A stretch of DNA of 44,565 bases from an uncultured Collinsella sp. (GTDB taxonomy: Bacteria; Actinomycetota; Coriobacteriia; Coriobacteriales; Coriobacteriaceae): contig CABRHR010000008.1 of NCBI GenBank assembly GCA_902470835.1, forward strand, positions 1 through 44,565, given 5' to 3'. Made by a program: the position numbers and the translations under genes. Numbering within the stretch: position 1 is the stretch's first letter; every line of letters starts with the position of its first letter. Positions 1 through 8,354 of this stretch are shown here, piece by piece. The notes under the pieces are model-generated. The model made no database searches. It saw only the letters and a list, made by a program, of their open reading frames with translations, and was not told the DNA's origin.

Positions 1-47
1 GAGATAGCGTAGCGTCTCGTGGGCTCGGAGATGTGTATAAGAGACAG
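1..47 (+). other. Residual Nextera i7 adapter (non-biological)
   Basis: Positions 14-47 match the 34-nt Nextera read-2 adapter, ending in the transposon mosaic end (GTGTATAAGAGACAG). The 8 bases before it (AGCGTAGC) match the adapter-strand form of i7 index N709, and GAGAT before that fits the start of the P7 tail. This is library sequence left on the contig end, not genome. Confidence 0.96.
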
Positions 48-602
48 ATGTTCAGTGCCATCACCCTGCAAAACATAGGTTATCGAAGTCAAAAAATAAG
101 TATTGGATTTCAACGTCGAGCCAAATACAAAAGCAGCCGAATTATCAGCCGTTGCAGATGCTTCAATAGTCCCCTGAATCCCATTGGCACTTACATAGTT
201 GAGAGTTGCGGAGGCAAGGCTATCGCCGTCATCGGGAGTAGCAAAGGCAACGACCTGATCAGCCCCGCTGGGAAGGCTCGGGTAGGCAAGATATACATAT
301 TGGAAAGAGGAATCGACCGGTTCAGCCTGCTGATAGTTCTCAGATACATCAACGCCAAAATCCTCATCGGCCGATTCGTCAACGTTCGTTGCCGGCAATG
401 AATCATCAGCAGCGTCGACATCGACAGAACCCGCATCACGCGAGGCCACACCATCATTGTCTGCAGTCGCAGCGTCCACGGCAACGTCCACAGACGGGAC
501 GTTGCTCGCAGCGTATGCAGCAGCCGCAGGACCCATCAAGGATGAAATGGTCAAAAGACCAGCAAGAGAAAAAGCTGTTGAGGCACGCAATGCCTTTTTC
601 AT
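48..602 (-). CDS. Secreted protein, N-terminal fragment (runs off contig end)
   Basis: An open frame of 185 codons starts at ATG 602 and reaches the adapter without a stop, so the gene is 3'-truncated by the contig edge. A GGGGGA ribosome site lies about 6 nt upstream. Residues 1-31 form a classical Sec signal peptide: MKKALR, then a hydrophobic core (SLAGLLTISSLMG), then AAAAYA before a likely cleavage site. The mature part begins with an acidic Ala/Asp/Val-rich linker (about residues 32-90) followed by a Tyr/Ser/Thr-rich stretch with beta-strand character. I infer a cell-surface or secreted protein, perhaps an adhesin or pilin-like protein. No family can be assigned from the fragment. Another frame on the same strand (191-484) is a shadow. 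Confidence 0.7.
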
Positions 603-783
603 ATCGGATCCCCCGTCACAAATAATGTTACTAAGAGAAGATTATCTTACAATCTCCTCTGCATCGGAAGTCCAGTTATTAAGCACGGGAATTGTTATAA
701 AGGCAGATAGAAACCTGCTCTTATAACAAAGTAGCAGACGTTCTCAGCAAGCTTTTGTCTTTTCGTCCGTCCAAGACACAGCG

Positions 784-975
784 TTAAGCTCTAGCTTTTG
801 AAGCAATTAGCCGCGCCTCAAACAGCGCAAGCACCAGTGACACGAAAATCCACTGAAACAGGTAATTCGACGCAATTCGTTTAAGCACACGGCGGGCGAC
901 AAAAGTGTACACAGCCGCGAAATACAGCAAAATGCCCCAATGTTTCGCTTGCATCAGAGGCGTCTGGGGCTTCAT
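784..975 (-). CDS. Small putative membrane protein (hypothetical)
   Basis: A 63-residue frame starts at ATG 975. It has two hydrophobic stretches (around LLYFAAVYTFVA and LFQWIFVSLVLALF) separated by basic residues, compatible with a small two-helix membrane protein. No clear Shine-Dalgarno sequence precedes the start, and the frame lies in a low-information region beside IS debris. It may be the tail of a decayed gene rather than an intact one. I do not recognise it. Confidence 0.3.
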   Translation of the reverse strand: MKPQTPLMQAKHWGILLYFAAVYTFVARRVLKRIASNYLFQWIFVSLVLALFEARLIASKARA

Positions 976-1148
976 TGACAGAGTAACCGGGCTAACGCAT
1001 TCAAGAAAAATAGAGCGTGGTCTTCATGAATCAAACGCCAGTATGCAACGCTCGCGCGCGTCTTTGAATCTTCTAATGAGCAAGAAGAGAGGGGTCTAGG
1101 AAAGACCTAATAGTTCTTGGAATCTGGGAATCGTCGAACTCACCATCT

Positions 1149-1321
1149 TTAAACAAGAGAATCATATAGCTTCTTATCGTTCTGTCTCGAAAAGATATGA
1201 GTGACCAGATGCACATCGTGGGCCTTTGAAATACAATCTTCGTCCCTTAAAGATTCAGCAACATAACAACCGCCCCAATCAAAAAAGCCGAGATAGCCCC
1301 GGCTGATAATCAAAGAGGCGG
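1149..1321 (-). pseudogene. C-terminal gene remnant cut by IS element
   Basis: Past the end of the IS3 debris the minus strand stays open for about 57 codons. Its composition is ordinary for a protein (containing GYLGFFDWGGCYVAESL and VTHIFSRQNDKKLYDSLV) and it ends at a stop at 1149-1151. There is no plausible start within the stretch, and it opens directly at the IS boundary near 1322. I infer the 3' end of a host gene interrupted by the IS. The family is not recognised, and chance openness cannot be excluded. Confidence 0.35.
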
Positions 1322-1336
1322 TTGGATTGGCAACAC

Positions 1337-1740
1337 CTATTTGGACGATTCCGGGAGGGACAGCCCCGCCTCCCTGAACTCGACCGGCGACATGTAGCCC
1401 AGCGTCGAGTGGATCCTGAAATTGTTGCACCAGTGCACGTAGTCCGAGAGTTTGACCCGGAGCTCGCGCGTCGTGCCGAACGTCTCGCGGTGGACGAGCT
1501 CGGCCTTCAGTATCCTGTTGGTCGACTCGTCGACGGCGTTGTCGTAGGGGCAGCCCATGGCCGACAGCGACCTCTCTATGCCGAAGGCCTCGAGCATCAG
1601 GTCGATCTCGGCGTTGTCGAACTCGCTGCCGCGGTCCGTGTGGAAAACCTCGATGTCCGAGATCGGGAAGGAGAGCGTCGCGAACGCCGACCTGACCAGC
1701 CGGGCGTCCTTTGTGTTCTGGTGGCGAAGCTCCTGCGGTG
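1337..1740 (-). pseudogene. IS3-family OrfB C-terminal fragment (second element)
   Basis: Read in the frame ending at stop 1337, this encodes the C-terminal half of an IS3 integrase-type transposase. It starts around TKDARLVRSAF, has the second catalytic Asp in FHTDRGSEFD, the Glu in NAVDESTNRILK, and a typical end (VHWCNNFRIHSTLGYMSPVEF). The first catalytic Asp and the whole N-terminal half are missing. It joins the other transposase out of frame somewhere in 1715-1745. It is certainly non-functional alone. Confidence 0.8.
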
Positions 1741-2439
1741 GTACATTTCATTTTTCAGCGTCGCAAAGAACGACTCTGCGACGGCGTTGTCGTGGCAGTT
1801 GCCGGTACGGCTGCAAGAGAGGCGCACATGGTTGCCCCTGGCCCACTCAGCGAGCTTGCGGCTGGTGTACTGCGCCCCCTTGTCCGAGTGGAATATGGCG
1901 TTCTCTGCCACGTACCAGCGCGCACGCGCGCTCTCGAGGGCGCTGACGACGATATCGGCGGTCATGCGCTCGGACAGCGACCAGCCCACGAACATGCGGG
2001 TGTTCAGGTCGATCACCGTCGACAGGTAGAGCCAGCCCTGGCCGGTGCGCAGGTAGGTGATGTCGCCGACGAGCTTGTAGGTGGGCACCGGGCTCGTGAA
2101 GTCCCGCCTGATCAGGTCGGGCCTTGGCTTGGCGTCCCTGTCGGGGACCGTCGTCCTCTTCGACTTGTACGGCGTGCAGCCGCGGATCCCCAGCTCGCGC
2201 ATGCACTTGCGCACACGGTACAGCGTGATGCCGCGCAGGCCGTCGGGCAGGAAGCACTTCACGAACCGCGCGCCGAAGCGCCTGTCGGACTCGAGCCACA
2301 CGCGCCGCACGGCGTCGCGCGCCTCGGACCAGTCGTCGACGGGGCAGCCGTTGGAAACCCAGCTGCAGTGGCCCGACCGGCTCACCCCCAGCACCTTGGC
2401 CATCATCGCCACCGTGAAGTTGCCCTTCTCCGCCTCCAT
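1715..2439 (-). pseudogene. IS3-family transposase OrfB, 3'-truncated (first element)
   Basis: ATG 2439 begins MEAEKGNFTVAMMAKVLGVSRSG, the standard OrfB start. The rve domain shows the full DDE set: the Asp of DITYLRTG, the Asp of FHSDKGAQY and the Glu of NAVAESFFATLKNE. After MYHRRSFAT the sequence leaves the family. The expected last 35-40 residues are absent, and DNA of a second IS3 transposase follows in another frame. The original frame then runs as nonsense to a stop at 1597. OrfB is normally made by -1 frameshifting from orfA; here the orfA frame is also off by one base. Confidence 0.8.
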
Positions 2440-2453
2440 GAGCCTGTACCTGG

Positions 2454-2740
2454 CTAGAGTGCCTGCTCTTTGGCGAAGAAGGCCGCGGCTTTTTTAGGAA
2501 CGCGTTCTCCGCCTCGAGCTCGCGTATGCGCTTCCTCGCCTCGCGAAGCTCGCGCTCCTCGGCCCTCGGGTCGGGCTCGCCCCCCAACTCGCGCTTGCGC
2601 TTGAGCACCCAGTCGTTCACCGTCTTGGGGTTGAGCCCGAGCTCCCCGCAGACCTGGGTTATGGGGCGCCCCGTGGAGATGACGTAGTCGGCTGCCTCCC
2701 GCCTGAACTCGTCGGTGTACTTCTTCTGATTGGCGACCAT
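2454..2740 (-). pseudogene. IS3-family OrfA, frameshifted
   Basis: ATG 2740 opens an OrfA of about 95 residues. It has an N-terminal helix-turn-helix (YTDEFRREAADYV, then ITQVCGELGLNPKTVNDWV) and a C-terminal leucine-zipper-like helix ending ELEAENAFLKK. At the A6 run (2490-2495) the natural continuation AAAFFAKEQAL plus stop (2454-2456) lies one frame away, so one A appears to be missing from a homopolymer. The run is also the kind of A_AAA_AAG slippery site used by IS3 elements. However, -1 slippage from the present frame leads to the short OrfA end, not to OrfB. Either a decayed element or a homopolymer sequencing error would explain this. Confidence 0.75.
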
Positions 2741-3258
2741 GAGGCAATCCTTCCGTCCATCGGCTTGTATGCAGTCTAGGGCATCGCGGCCACACGATCC
2801 CTCCAGCCCGCGTGTCCGAAAAAACGATACAGGTCAGAGGTCGCCCCCGCGGTGCGGCGTCACGCGACGAAGTGCAACCGCAGGCTGATCGACCGCAGGG
2901 AGGCCATGGCCGCCGCCGGCAAGAGGCCGTGCGTGGCCAACTGCGCCACGGCGCGCGAGATGGCGTGCTGGGTGTGGGCCATAGCCGGGATGGCGGCGGC
3001 GTAGCGCGCCGCCGTCCCCGGACACGGGTTCCGACCCCGGCGCGCGCCGCGCTCGAGACCGTTGGGAGGCCACTCGAGTCCCTTTTCTGGGCGGCGGGAG
3101 ACCGCCATGCCCGCATAAAGACTCCGATTTCGCCGCGAGGCCCCCAGCCGTAGCAACGAAATGCGCAGCCGAGAAGGCCACGCGCGGATATTAGAATGCC
3201 GAACGTGCGTCGAGCAGACACGCCCTCCAGCGGCGCGGTCGCCGGGCGAAGATAGGTA

Positions 3259-3303
3259 GGCCCGGCCGTGCGCGGTAGCTCCGCGGGCGGCCGGGCCGGT
3301 TTT
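3259..3303 (+). terminator. Strong GC hairpin, terminator-like (+)
   Basis: A nested stem, GGCCCGGCCG...CGGCCGGGCC (3259-3268 with 3288-3297) enclosing CGCGG/CCGCG, is followed by GGTTTT. It fits a rho-independent terminator on the plus strand, although no intact plus-strand gene precedes it. Confidence 0.55.
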
Positions 3304-3330
3304 GCCTCTTGACAATGTTCAACTCATATT

Positions 3331-3362
3331 AAAAGGGAGGAGTCGACTGATCGGCCCCTCCC
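3331..3362 (-). terminator. Rho-independent terminator after the Abi_2 gene
   Basis: Read on the minus strand, GGGAGG (3362-3357) pairs with CCTCCC (3340-3335) and is followed by TTTT. It lies 50 nt beyond the stop of the Abi_2-like gene, so it probably ends that transcript. Confidence 0.6.
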
Positions 3363-3411
3363 ACGGCGTTTCGCCGTTTCTCTCTGCACATATTAGCACA
3401 AGGAAGGAACG

Positions 3412-4413
3412 TCACCGCTTGCGCCCGTAGCCATCGATGAACCCCTCAATAAATCCGTATTTCTGCCGGTCACCGCTTCCGACGATCATCATGTACGTAT
3501 CAACCCCGACAGCGCTCTCGAGCTTCTCCAGCTCCCGCAGGCATTTCCGAAGAAAATCTCTGGAACGCTTCTTCTGATGCGTTAGCAAGGTCAATAGGTA
3601 GGCCAGGAGAACGATGTAGTCGATTATGGAATTGAAATTCAACATGTACCCGATAGAAAGATCCTCATCGAGAAGCTCGCCAACCGCGGCCAGGTTTATG
3701 TCGGTCTTGGGATACTTAACCGATTGGCTGAACCTCGAATCGAACACCGCCCCGTTATGGGCGACCGCGTTCCTTAAGGGACGAATCGTCTCGACGATGT
3801 TGATGACGATGCCGGGGTTCGCATGTAAGAGACCTAGGTCGCTTGCGATATCGGCGAGGATTTCATCGGGAAGGCTTCTGCATACGCTTGTGAGATCGCC
3901 GAGGGTCATCACCTCGAAAATGCTCCAAACGGGCGCATCATCGTCGCGATCGACATAATGCTTCACGAGATCGTTTTTGTAACTCCGTCTCACGATGTTC
4001 TGAAGCTGGCTCTTGAGCTTGAGCTTTTCCCCCATCTGCCCGCTCACGACCCTTCCGTTGACATCCCTGCATGTCCGGAGACCGCGCTTTAAGAAGGTCG
4101 CCAGCCCGGGGTCCTCTATGTTCTCAAGTATTCTGGCCAAGACTATGTTTTTAACCGCCGTTTCGATGAACATTATCTCCGGGTAGATTGCCGCCTTGAT
4201 GGCGGAATCGAACCCGTATATGTCCATGAGGGCATCGAACGAAGGGAGGGGGAGCGCATTTTTGGGCTTTCGGACAAACCGGAAGCCTTTATAGCCATGG
4301 AAATAGCCCATGTTTCTCAGCAGTATCTTTCTGTCGCTCCCCCACAAATCCTCCATGCCGTGATTCGTCCTCATATGCTTCATGAGGGAATTGATGCTCA
4401 TGCCCTTCTTCAT
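3412..4413 (-). CDS. Abi_2 (AbiD/AbiF-type) HEPN abortive-infection protein
   Basis: 333 residues from ATG 4413, with GGGAGG 4 nt upstream, which fixes the start. The protein has the Abi_2 layout: an N-terminal region beginning SINSLMKHMRTNHGM, a middle IEVxxR-like helical part (IYPEIMFIETAVKNIVL), and near residue 225 the motif RNAVAHNG. That RNxxxH (R-x4-H) signature is the catalytic motif of HEPN RNases and of AbiD/AbiF proteins. The family is known from phage-exclusion systems, where it is thought to act as a cytoplasmic RNase after infection. The gene stands alone, flanked by IS3 and IS21 wreckage, with a terminator of its own. This suits an acquired single-gene defence cargo. The phage trigger is unknown. 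Confidence 0.85.
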   Translation of the reverse strand: MKKGMSINSLMKHMRTNHGMEDLWGSDRKILLRNMGYFHGYKGFRFVRKPKNALPLPSFDALMDIYGFDSAIKAAIYPEIMFIETAVKNIVLARILENIEDPGLATFLKRGLRTCRDVNGRVVSGQMGEKLKLKSQLQNIVRRSYKNDLVKHYVDRDDDAPVWSIFEVMTLGDLTSVCRSLPDEILADIASDLGLLHANPGIVINIVETIRPLRNAVAHNGAVFDSRFSQSVKYPKTDINLAAVGELLDEDLSIGYMLNFNSIIDYIVLLAYLLTLLTHQKKRSRDFLRKCLRELEKLESAVGVDTYMMIVGSGDRQKYGFIEGFIDGYGRKR

Positions 4414-4537
4414 CGAACCTCCCTTGGCCTCCTTCTAGGAAATTATATCCCAGCCCGCCTCGACGGGGCGAGCCTGTCGTTGGCGCCGGCCTATTTGTGT
4501 TTGTTAACGTCGTGATTGCGGGTTTGGTCACATCCGA

Positions 4538-4578
4538 TTTTCAGAATTGAGCACGATAGTTTTTCGGTTTTGAGCACG
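4538..4578 (+). repeat. Tandem 18-nt repeat, IS21-type terminus
   Basis: Two copies of TTTTC-(A/G)G-(AA/TT)-TTGAGCACG lie at 4538-4555 and 4561-4578 (period 23 nt). IS21-family ends carry such short tandem transposase-binding repeats. Only about 70 nt separate them from an istB start, so istA is deleted. Confidence 0.5.
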
Positions 4579-4649
4579 GCCACGCCGACCAGACCGCATG
4601 CCTTAACGTTGTCGGTGCGTCGTATCGGCAACGAGCAAAGGCAGGAGGG

Positions 4650-4953
4650 AATGATCGACGTGGACAAGATAGAGGACGCAGGTGGCGGGCTGCAGGGCCA
4701 TGCTCGAGGCCGAGCTCGCGCACAGGGACGCGACCAAGAGGGCACGGCTGCTCAGGCAGGCGAGGCTCCCCGTGCACAAGTCGGCCGAGGGGTTCGACTG
4801 GTCGCACGTGCGGTTCTCCGAGGGCTGGGGCCGCGACGACATGCTTTCGCTGGGCTTCGTCGGCGCCCGCGAGGACCTCGTGTTCTTCGGCAAGACCGGC
4901 AGGGGCAAGACCCACATGGCCGTGGCCCTGGCGATGCGCACGGCCGCCGCCAT
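4650..4953 (+). pseudogene. IS21 istB-like ATPase, 5' half (frameshifted)
   Basis: ATG 4650 (AGGAGGGA just upstream) starts MIDVDKIED, a typical IstB opening. A small indel near 4680 shifts the frame, and the reading continues from GTG 4682 as AELAHRDATKRARLLRQARL through FDWSHVRFSEGWGRDDMLSL to the Walker A motif FFGKTGRGKTHMAVAL. At about 4940-4953 the coding sense ends and is replaced by the reverse complement of an istB 3' half. IstB is the AAA+ helper of the IS21 transposase. No istA is present. Non-functional. Confidence 0.75.
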
Positions 4954-5316
4954 CTGGTCGTCGCCGAACACCGCGCCCCACCGGCTGAACTCCAGGTTCG
5001 TGGTGATGACCACCGACTGCCGCTCGTAGGCGTCGGCGAACACCTAGAAGAGCGCGCGCCGTCGGGATCCAGCGGCAGGAAGCCGAGCTCGTCGATGACG
5101 AGCAGCCTAGCGCAGCCGATGAGCGCGGCCTCACGGTCAAGGCGCCCCTCGTCGCGGGCGCGCCGCAGCCGCATGACGAGCGATGACGCGGTGAAGAAGC
5201 GGGCCTCCATCCTCCGCTCGCACGCCAGCATGCACAGCGCCGAGGCCATGTGCGTCTTGCCGGTGCTGACGTCCCCCACCAGCACGAGGTCCTCGCAGAA
5301 ACCAGTTTCATGGAGC
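4940..5316 (-). pseudogene. IS21 istB-like ATPase, 3' half (inverted, broken)
   Basis: On the minus strand an IstB-like AAA+ segment opens near 5316 (CEDLVLVGDVSTGKTHMASAL, Walker A). It continues through ARLLVIDELGFLPLDPDGAR (Walker B) and, after a frameshift and an in-frame TAG near 5045, through VFADAYERQSVVITTNLEFS to GDDQMAAAV. It stops where the plus-strand half ends. Together the two halves would make roughly one IstB, but they face each other. The segment carries at least one frameshift and one stop, so it is a relic. Confidence 0.75.
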
Positions 5317-5330
5317 GTTTCATTGAAAAT

Positions 5331-5374
5331 CCCCCTAATCTAGCAACGGTTTAAAGTCTACTAGATTGGGGGGG
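5331..5374. repeat. Inverted repeat at the edge of the IS21 debris
   Basis: CCCCC-T-AATCTAG (5331-5343) is mirrored by CTAGATT followed by seven G (5361-5374), with 17 nt between the arms. It lies just outside the istB fragment and may mark an element end or a small transcription signal. Function unknown. Confidence 0.4.
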
Positions 5375-5426
5375 ACGCGAGCCAAGTCGACAAAGGCAGT
5401 TAACCGGCGGCTATTCATGCCTCGAT

Positions 5427-5864
5427 TTAGAACCGCTCGAGAATCTCCGCGGCATTCTCTCGCAGATAGATATCTAGGTCCGGCACGGCAAACTGCACGT
5501 AGCCTCTCTGCGGAGCCTGAATAACCTCTCTTTGTAGCAGTTTAGCCCTAATAGAGCTGACCTCATTGGTCTTTTTGCCCATGCGCTTAGCAATCTCAGA
5601 TGATTTGGACTGCTGCTTATCCTCGCACATGGCCAAAAGATATTTGATATCGTTGAGTCCAAGTCCAGAAATCGCGGGCTCGTGAACGACATCGTGAAAA
5701 CGAGCCTCTGCCAGCGCAATGCCTTCGGTAACATCGCGCTCGCTCACAATGGTACTTTTGACACGATGCAAGTTGGCGCGCTGCCAAATGGAGTAACCGA
5801 CCAGCTGCACCAGATAGGCATAGCCCTTAGTGGCCTTAGCGGCTCTCGGCAGCAGTAAAACCAT
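5427..5864 (-). pseudogene. AAA/Orc1-like ATPase, C-terminal remnant
   Basis: The encoded 140-odd residues match the C-terminal part of the 'ATP-binding protein' family common in Actinobacteria and gut Firmicutes. They comprise the end of the ATPase lid (AAKATKGYAYLVQLVGYSIW) followed by a winged-helix region (EPAISGLGLNDIKYLLAMCE, then SSEIAKRMGKKTNEVSSIRAKL). Those proteins are normally about 380-420 residues, with a GxGKT P-loop; here the whole N-terminal ATPase core is missing. The nominal ATG at 5864 lies only 4 nt past the preceding glycosyltransferase stop and has no ribosome site. I read it as a decayed gene, not a small protein. Confidence 0.65.
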
Positions 5865-5867
5865 TGT

Positions 5868-8354
5868 CTAAAGCGAGAAGTACTCACTGTCGGAGGATAG
5901 GTTCGGCCCGAGCCACGGATCGCCCGTCAAGAAGAACTCAGGCCAGCGCTGCATGAACAGTGCTTGCTCGCGCTTCCAGCGACACATCTTTTCCTCGTTG
6001 GCCTCTTCTCTGCCGCGCGAGGTGAACTCGTAGTGGTACAGCTCGGCATAGGGCGTAAAGATGGTGCGGTAGCCCGCCTCCCATGCGCGCAGGCAAAAGT
6101 CTGCGTCGTTAAAGCCAACGGCGAATTCCTCGTTGTAGCCGCCGACGCGCTCAAATACGTCGCGTCGCACCATCTGGCAGGCACCCGTCACGGCGCTGAA
6201 GTTGCCCGGGCGCACAGCGCGGGCAAGATAGCCCTCGCGCTTTGCCGAGAAGTCCTGGTTGGCATGGGCAAGTGCGCCACGCACGCCAACCAAAATGCCG
6301 GCATGTTGCACCAGATGATCGGCAAAGTAGAGTTTGGCGCCCACCACGCCCGCATCGGGACGCTGCAGATACCCCATCATCTCTTCGATAAAGTCCGGAC
6401 TTATGACCTCGGTATCGTTGTTGAGCAGCAGCAGATAGTCGCCCCTGGCATGCTCCACGCCAAAGTTAATGATCTTGGAGTAATTAAACTCACCCGGCCA
6501 GTACACAACGCGCGCGATGCTCTTACCTTCGGATGCTGCAGCCACGCGCTCTGGCAGGGTTTCGTAATTCGCAAACGTCTCCGGGGCTTTGCTGTTGTTC
6601 TCCACCAAGACGATCTCGTAATTGGCATACGTTGCCTTCCGAGCGATCGACATCACGCAGGCATCGAGCGTCTCAACGTGATCCTTGGTGGGAATCACAA
6701 TGCTCACCAGCGGCGCAGACTCCGGCAGCGCATAACGCATGTGATAGACAAACGGCGTCTCAGTCTCCTCGACCGTTCCGCAAATGCCCAGCGCGTTAAA
6801 GTGGCGCTGAAGCGCAAGGCGCCCGGCTTCAATAGCATACGGCTTACTATCGGCAGAACCGTCGGCGGTCGATCCCGGATGCACGCGCCAGTGATACAGC
6901 ACATGCGCAACATGTTCAAACCGCGCGCCCGCCGCAAGGCAGCGGAGCGTCAGGTCGTAATCCTGGGCGCCCGCAACATCTTCTGGCGATATGCCAATGT
7001 GATCGATGAGCGCCTTCTCAACCATCAGAAAATGCGTCACGCAGTTATGGCTATAGAGCAGGTCGACGTTGAGCTTGGTCTTAAAGACCGGCTGGCCCCA
7101 CTCCCCCGTTTTCTGGAACATGTCTTCGTCGCAAAACAGGACCTGGGGGCGCTCGCCCTCGGCCGCCTTATTCAGCGCGGAAACATACTGGAATAACGCG
7201 TCCGGCTCCAGAATGTCATCGTGGTCCAAGAACGCGATGTAGTCGCCCATCGCTTGCTCAATACCTGCGTTGGTGTTGAGCACAATGCCGCCGTTGCCGG
7301 GCAGCTCGATGCGACGGACGCGCTCGTCGTGAGCGGCTGCCGCAAGATTGGCCACAGCATCCCATTCGGGCGAGGCGTCCATCAGAAGCAATTCCCAGTT
7401 GTCATAGCTCTGGGCCAGCACCGAGTCCAGCAGCTCGCGCAGGTAGACCCGATCGGTCTTATAGCACGGCACCACAATGCTCACGAGCGGCCTATAGGCG
7501 AATGCCGCCGCGGCGACGCGCTGACACGCCAAGTCGCCCGGCTTTGCGCGATGCTGCTCAAACCAACGGCGATAGGCCGCATCATCCGCGCGCGCATCCT
7601 TCATGCGGTTCCAGCTGTCATCGACCATACCGTTGTACAGGCGGCCATCCATGGCGCAAAAACCGCTCTGAATCTGACCCGCAGAATCAGTTGCAATCGC
7701 GACAAAATCACGAATGTCCTCGGACATCTCCACGCTCAGATACATTTTATTGACGCGGCATCCGTTCTGCTGTGGCACGTCGACCTGCGACTCAAACACA
7801 TGCACCGTGGCATCGATGGCATTCATATGCGTATCGAGAATCCTAAGCTGGGGCGTGCACTGGGGATCTCCCGCCCATGTGACCTCGTAGCGCCACACGG
7901 CGCCCGAATCGGCCGGTAGGTAACGGACGGCATCGATTTCGTAGCGGCCGCAGCGCTCGCCGCGCTGTGCGTCGCGGATAAGCGCACACAATGCGGGCTT
8001 TGCCTTGTAGTTGATCTTGGATTCCAGCTTAGCTTTACGGCTATCGAGGCGAATAGATCCAAGCTTTTGGCCACCGGATGCAAAGTCGACGTCGATCGCA
8101 GAGCCATCCAAAAACGGCAGCACCAAAACGGCAAGCTCGCGCTCGCAGCCCGCAACTGAAGGGCATAGCGCCAACACGCGGCCATGATCGATCGGCAGCG
8201 CCAACGACGGCACACAAGAACCGCTCGTCGTCGCATGGACAAACGCTTGAGAACCCTCCCGCTCAATAAGCGCGGCGACATCCTGACCGGCAAAACGAAG
8301 CAGCACAAACAGACGGCCCTGACTGCGGCAAAGTGCCAAACGCTTGATACTCAT
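5868..8354 (-). CDS. Large tandem-domain GT2 glycosyltransferase
   Basis: 828 residues. Residues 1-285 form a non-catalytic N-terminal region of beta-rich character. A first GT2 domain starts at about 290 (VSIVVPCYKTD) with the metal-binding motif DHDD at 376-379. A second GT2 domain starts at about 549 (LVSIVIPTKDH) with NNDTE at 645-649, then ADFCLRAWEAGYR. This layout is typical of polymerising or branching sugar transferases of rhamnan/O-antigen type loci, acting at the inner face of the membrane on a lipid-linked acceptor. ATG 8354 directly follows the upstream stop (0 nt gap) with only a weak ribosome site, so translation is probably coupled. It is the last intact gene of the minus-strand operon. 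Donor and acceptor sugars cannot be read from sequence. Confidence 0.85.
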   Translation of the reverse strand: MSIKRLALCRSQGRLFVLLRFAGQDVAALIEREGSQAFVHATTSGSCVPSLALPIDHGRVLALCPSVAGCERELAVLVLPFLDGSAIDVDFASGGQKLGSIRLDSRKAKLESKINYKAKPALCALIRDAQRGERCGRYEIDAVRYLPADSGAVWRYEVTWAGDPQCTPQLRILDTHMNAIDATVHVFESQVDVPQQNGCRVNKMYLSVEMSEDIRDFVAIATDSAGQIQSGFCAMDGRLYNGMVDDSWNRMKDARADDAAYRRWFEQHRAKPGDLACQRVAAAAFAYRPLVSIVVPCYKTDRVYLRELLDSVLAQSYDNWELLLMDASPEWDAVANLAAAAHDERVRRIELPGNGGIVLNTNAGIEQAMGDYIAFLDHDDILEPDALFQYVSALNKAAEGERPQVLFCDEDMFQKTGEWGQPVFKTKLNVDLLYSHNCVTHFLMVEKALIDHIGISPEDVAGAQDYDLTLRCLAAGARFEHVAHVLYHWRVHPGSTADGSADSKPYAIEAGRLALQRHFNALGICGTVEETETPFVYHMRYALPESAPLVSIVIPTKDHVETLDACVMSIARKATYANYEIVLVENNSKAPETFANYETLPERVAAASEGKSIARVVYWPGEFNYSKIINFGVEHARGDYLLLLNNDTEVISPDFIEEMMGYLQRPDAGVVGAKLYFADHLVQHAGILVGVRGALAHANQDFSAKREGYLARAVRPGNFSAVTGACQMVRRDVFERVGGYNEEFAVGFNDADFCLRAWEAGYRTIFTPYAELYHYEFTSRGREEANEEKMCRWKREQALFMQRWPEFFLTGDPWLGPNLSSDSEYFSL

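Larger units (their letters stand above)
1322..2836 (-). mobile_element. Chimeric IS3-family element (two elements fused)
   Basis: The orfA/orfB order, a Thr/Lys-rich HTH OrfA and DDE transposase motifs identify the IS3 family. The upstream terminus is probably near 2836: on the minus strand TGACCTG, then a T-run and CGGACA, as in many IS3 ends. The other terminus is near 1322, where ATTGGCAACACC and TTTGGAC resemble an IS150-type end. The two termini belong to different elements. The first transposase lacks its C-terminus and the second lacks its N-terminus, so this is a recombinant scar rather than one mobile IS. Both coding frames are also broken. Confidence 0.75.
2837..3410. other. GC-rich stretch without a confident gene
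   Basis: About 570 bases between the IS3 terminus and the Abi gene. Several long frames exist on both strands but all have Arg/Gly/Ala/Pro-rich shadow composition. The minus frame ending at 2860 finishes with a more protein-like stretch (MAHTQHAISRAVAQLATHG), possibly the tail of another decayed transposase. I could not assign it. Two hairpin terminators (separate entries) lie at its right side. Confidence 0.5.
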
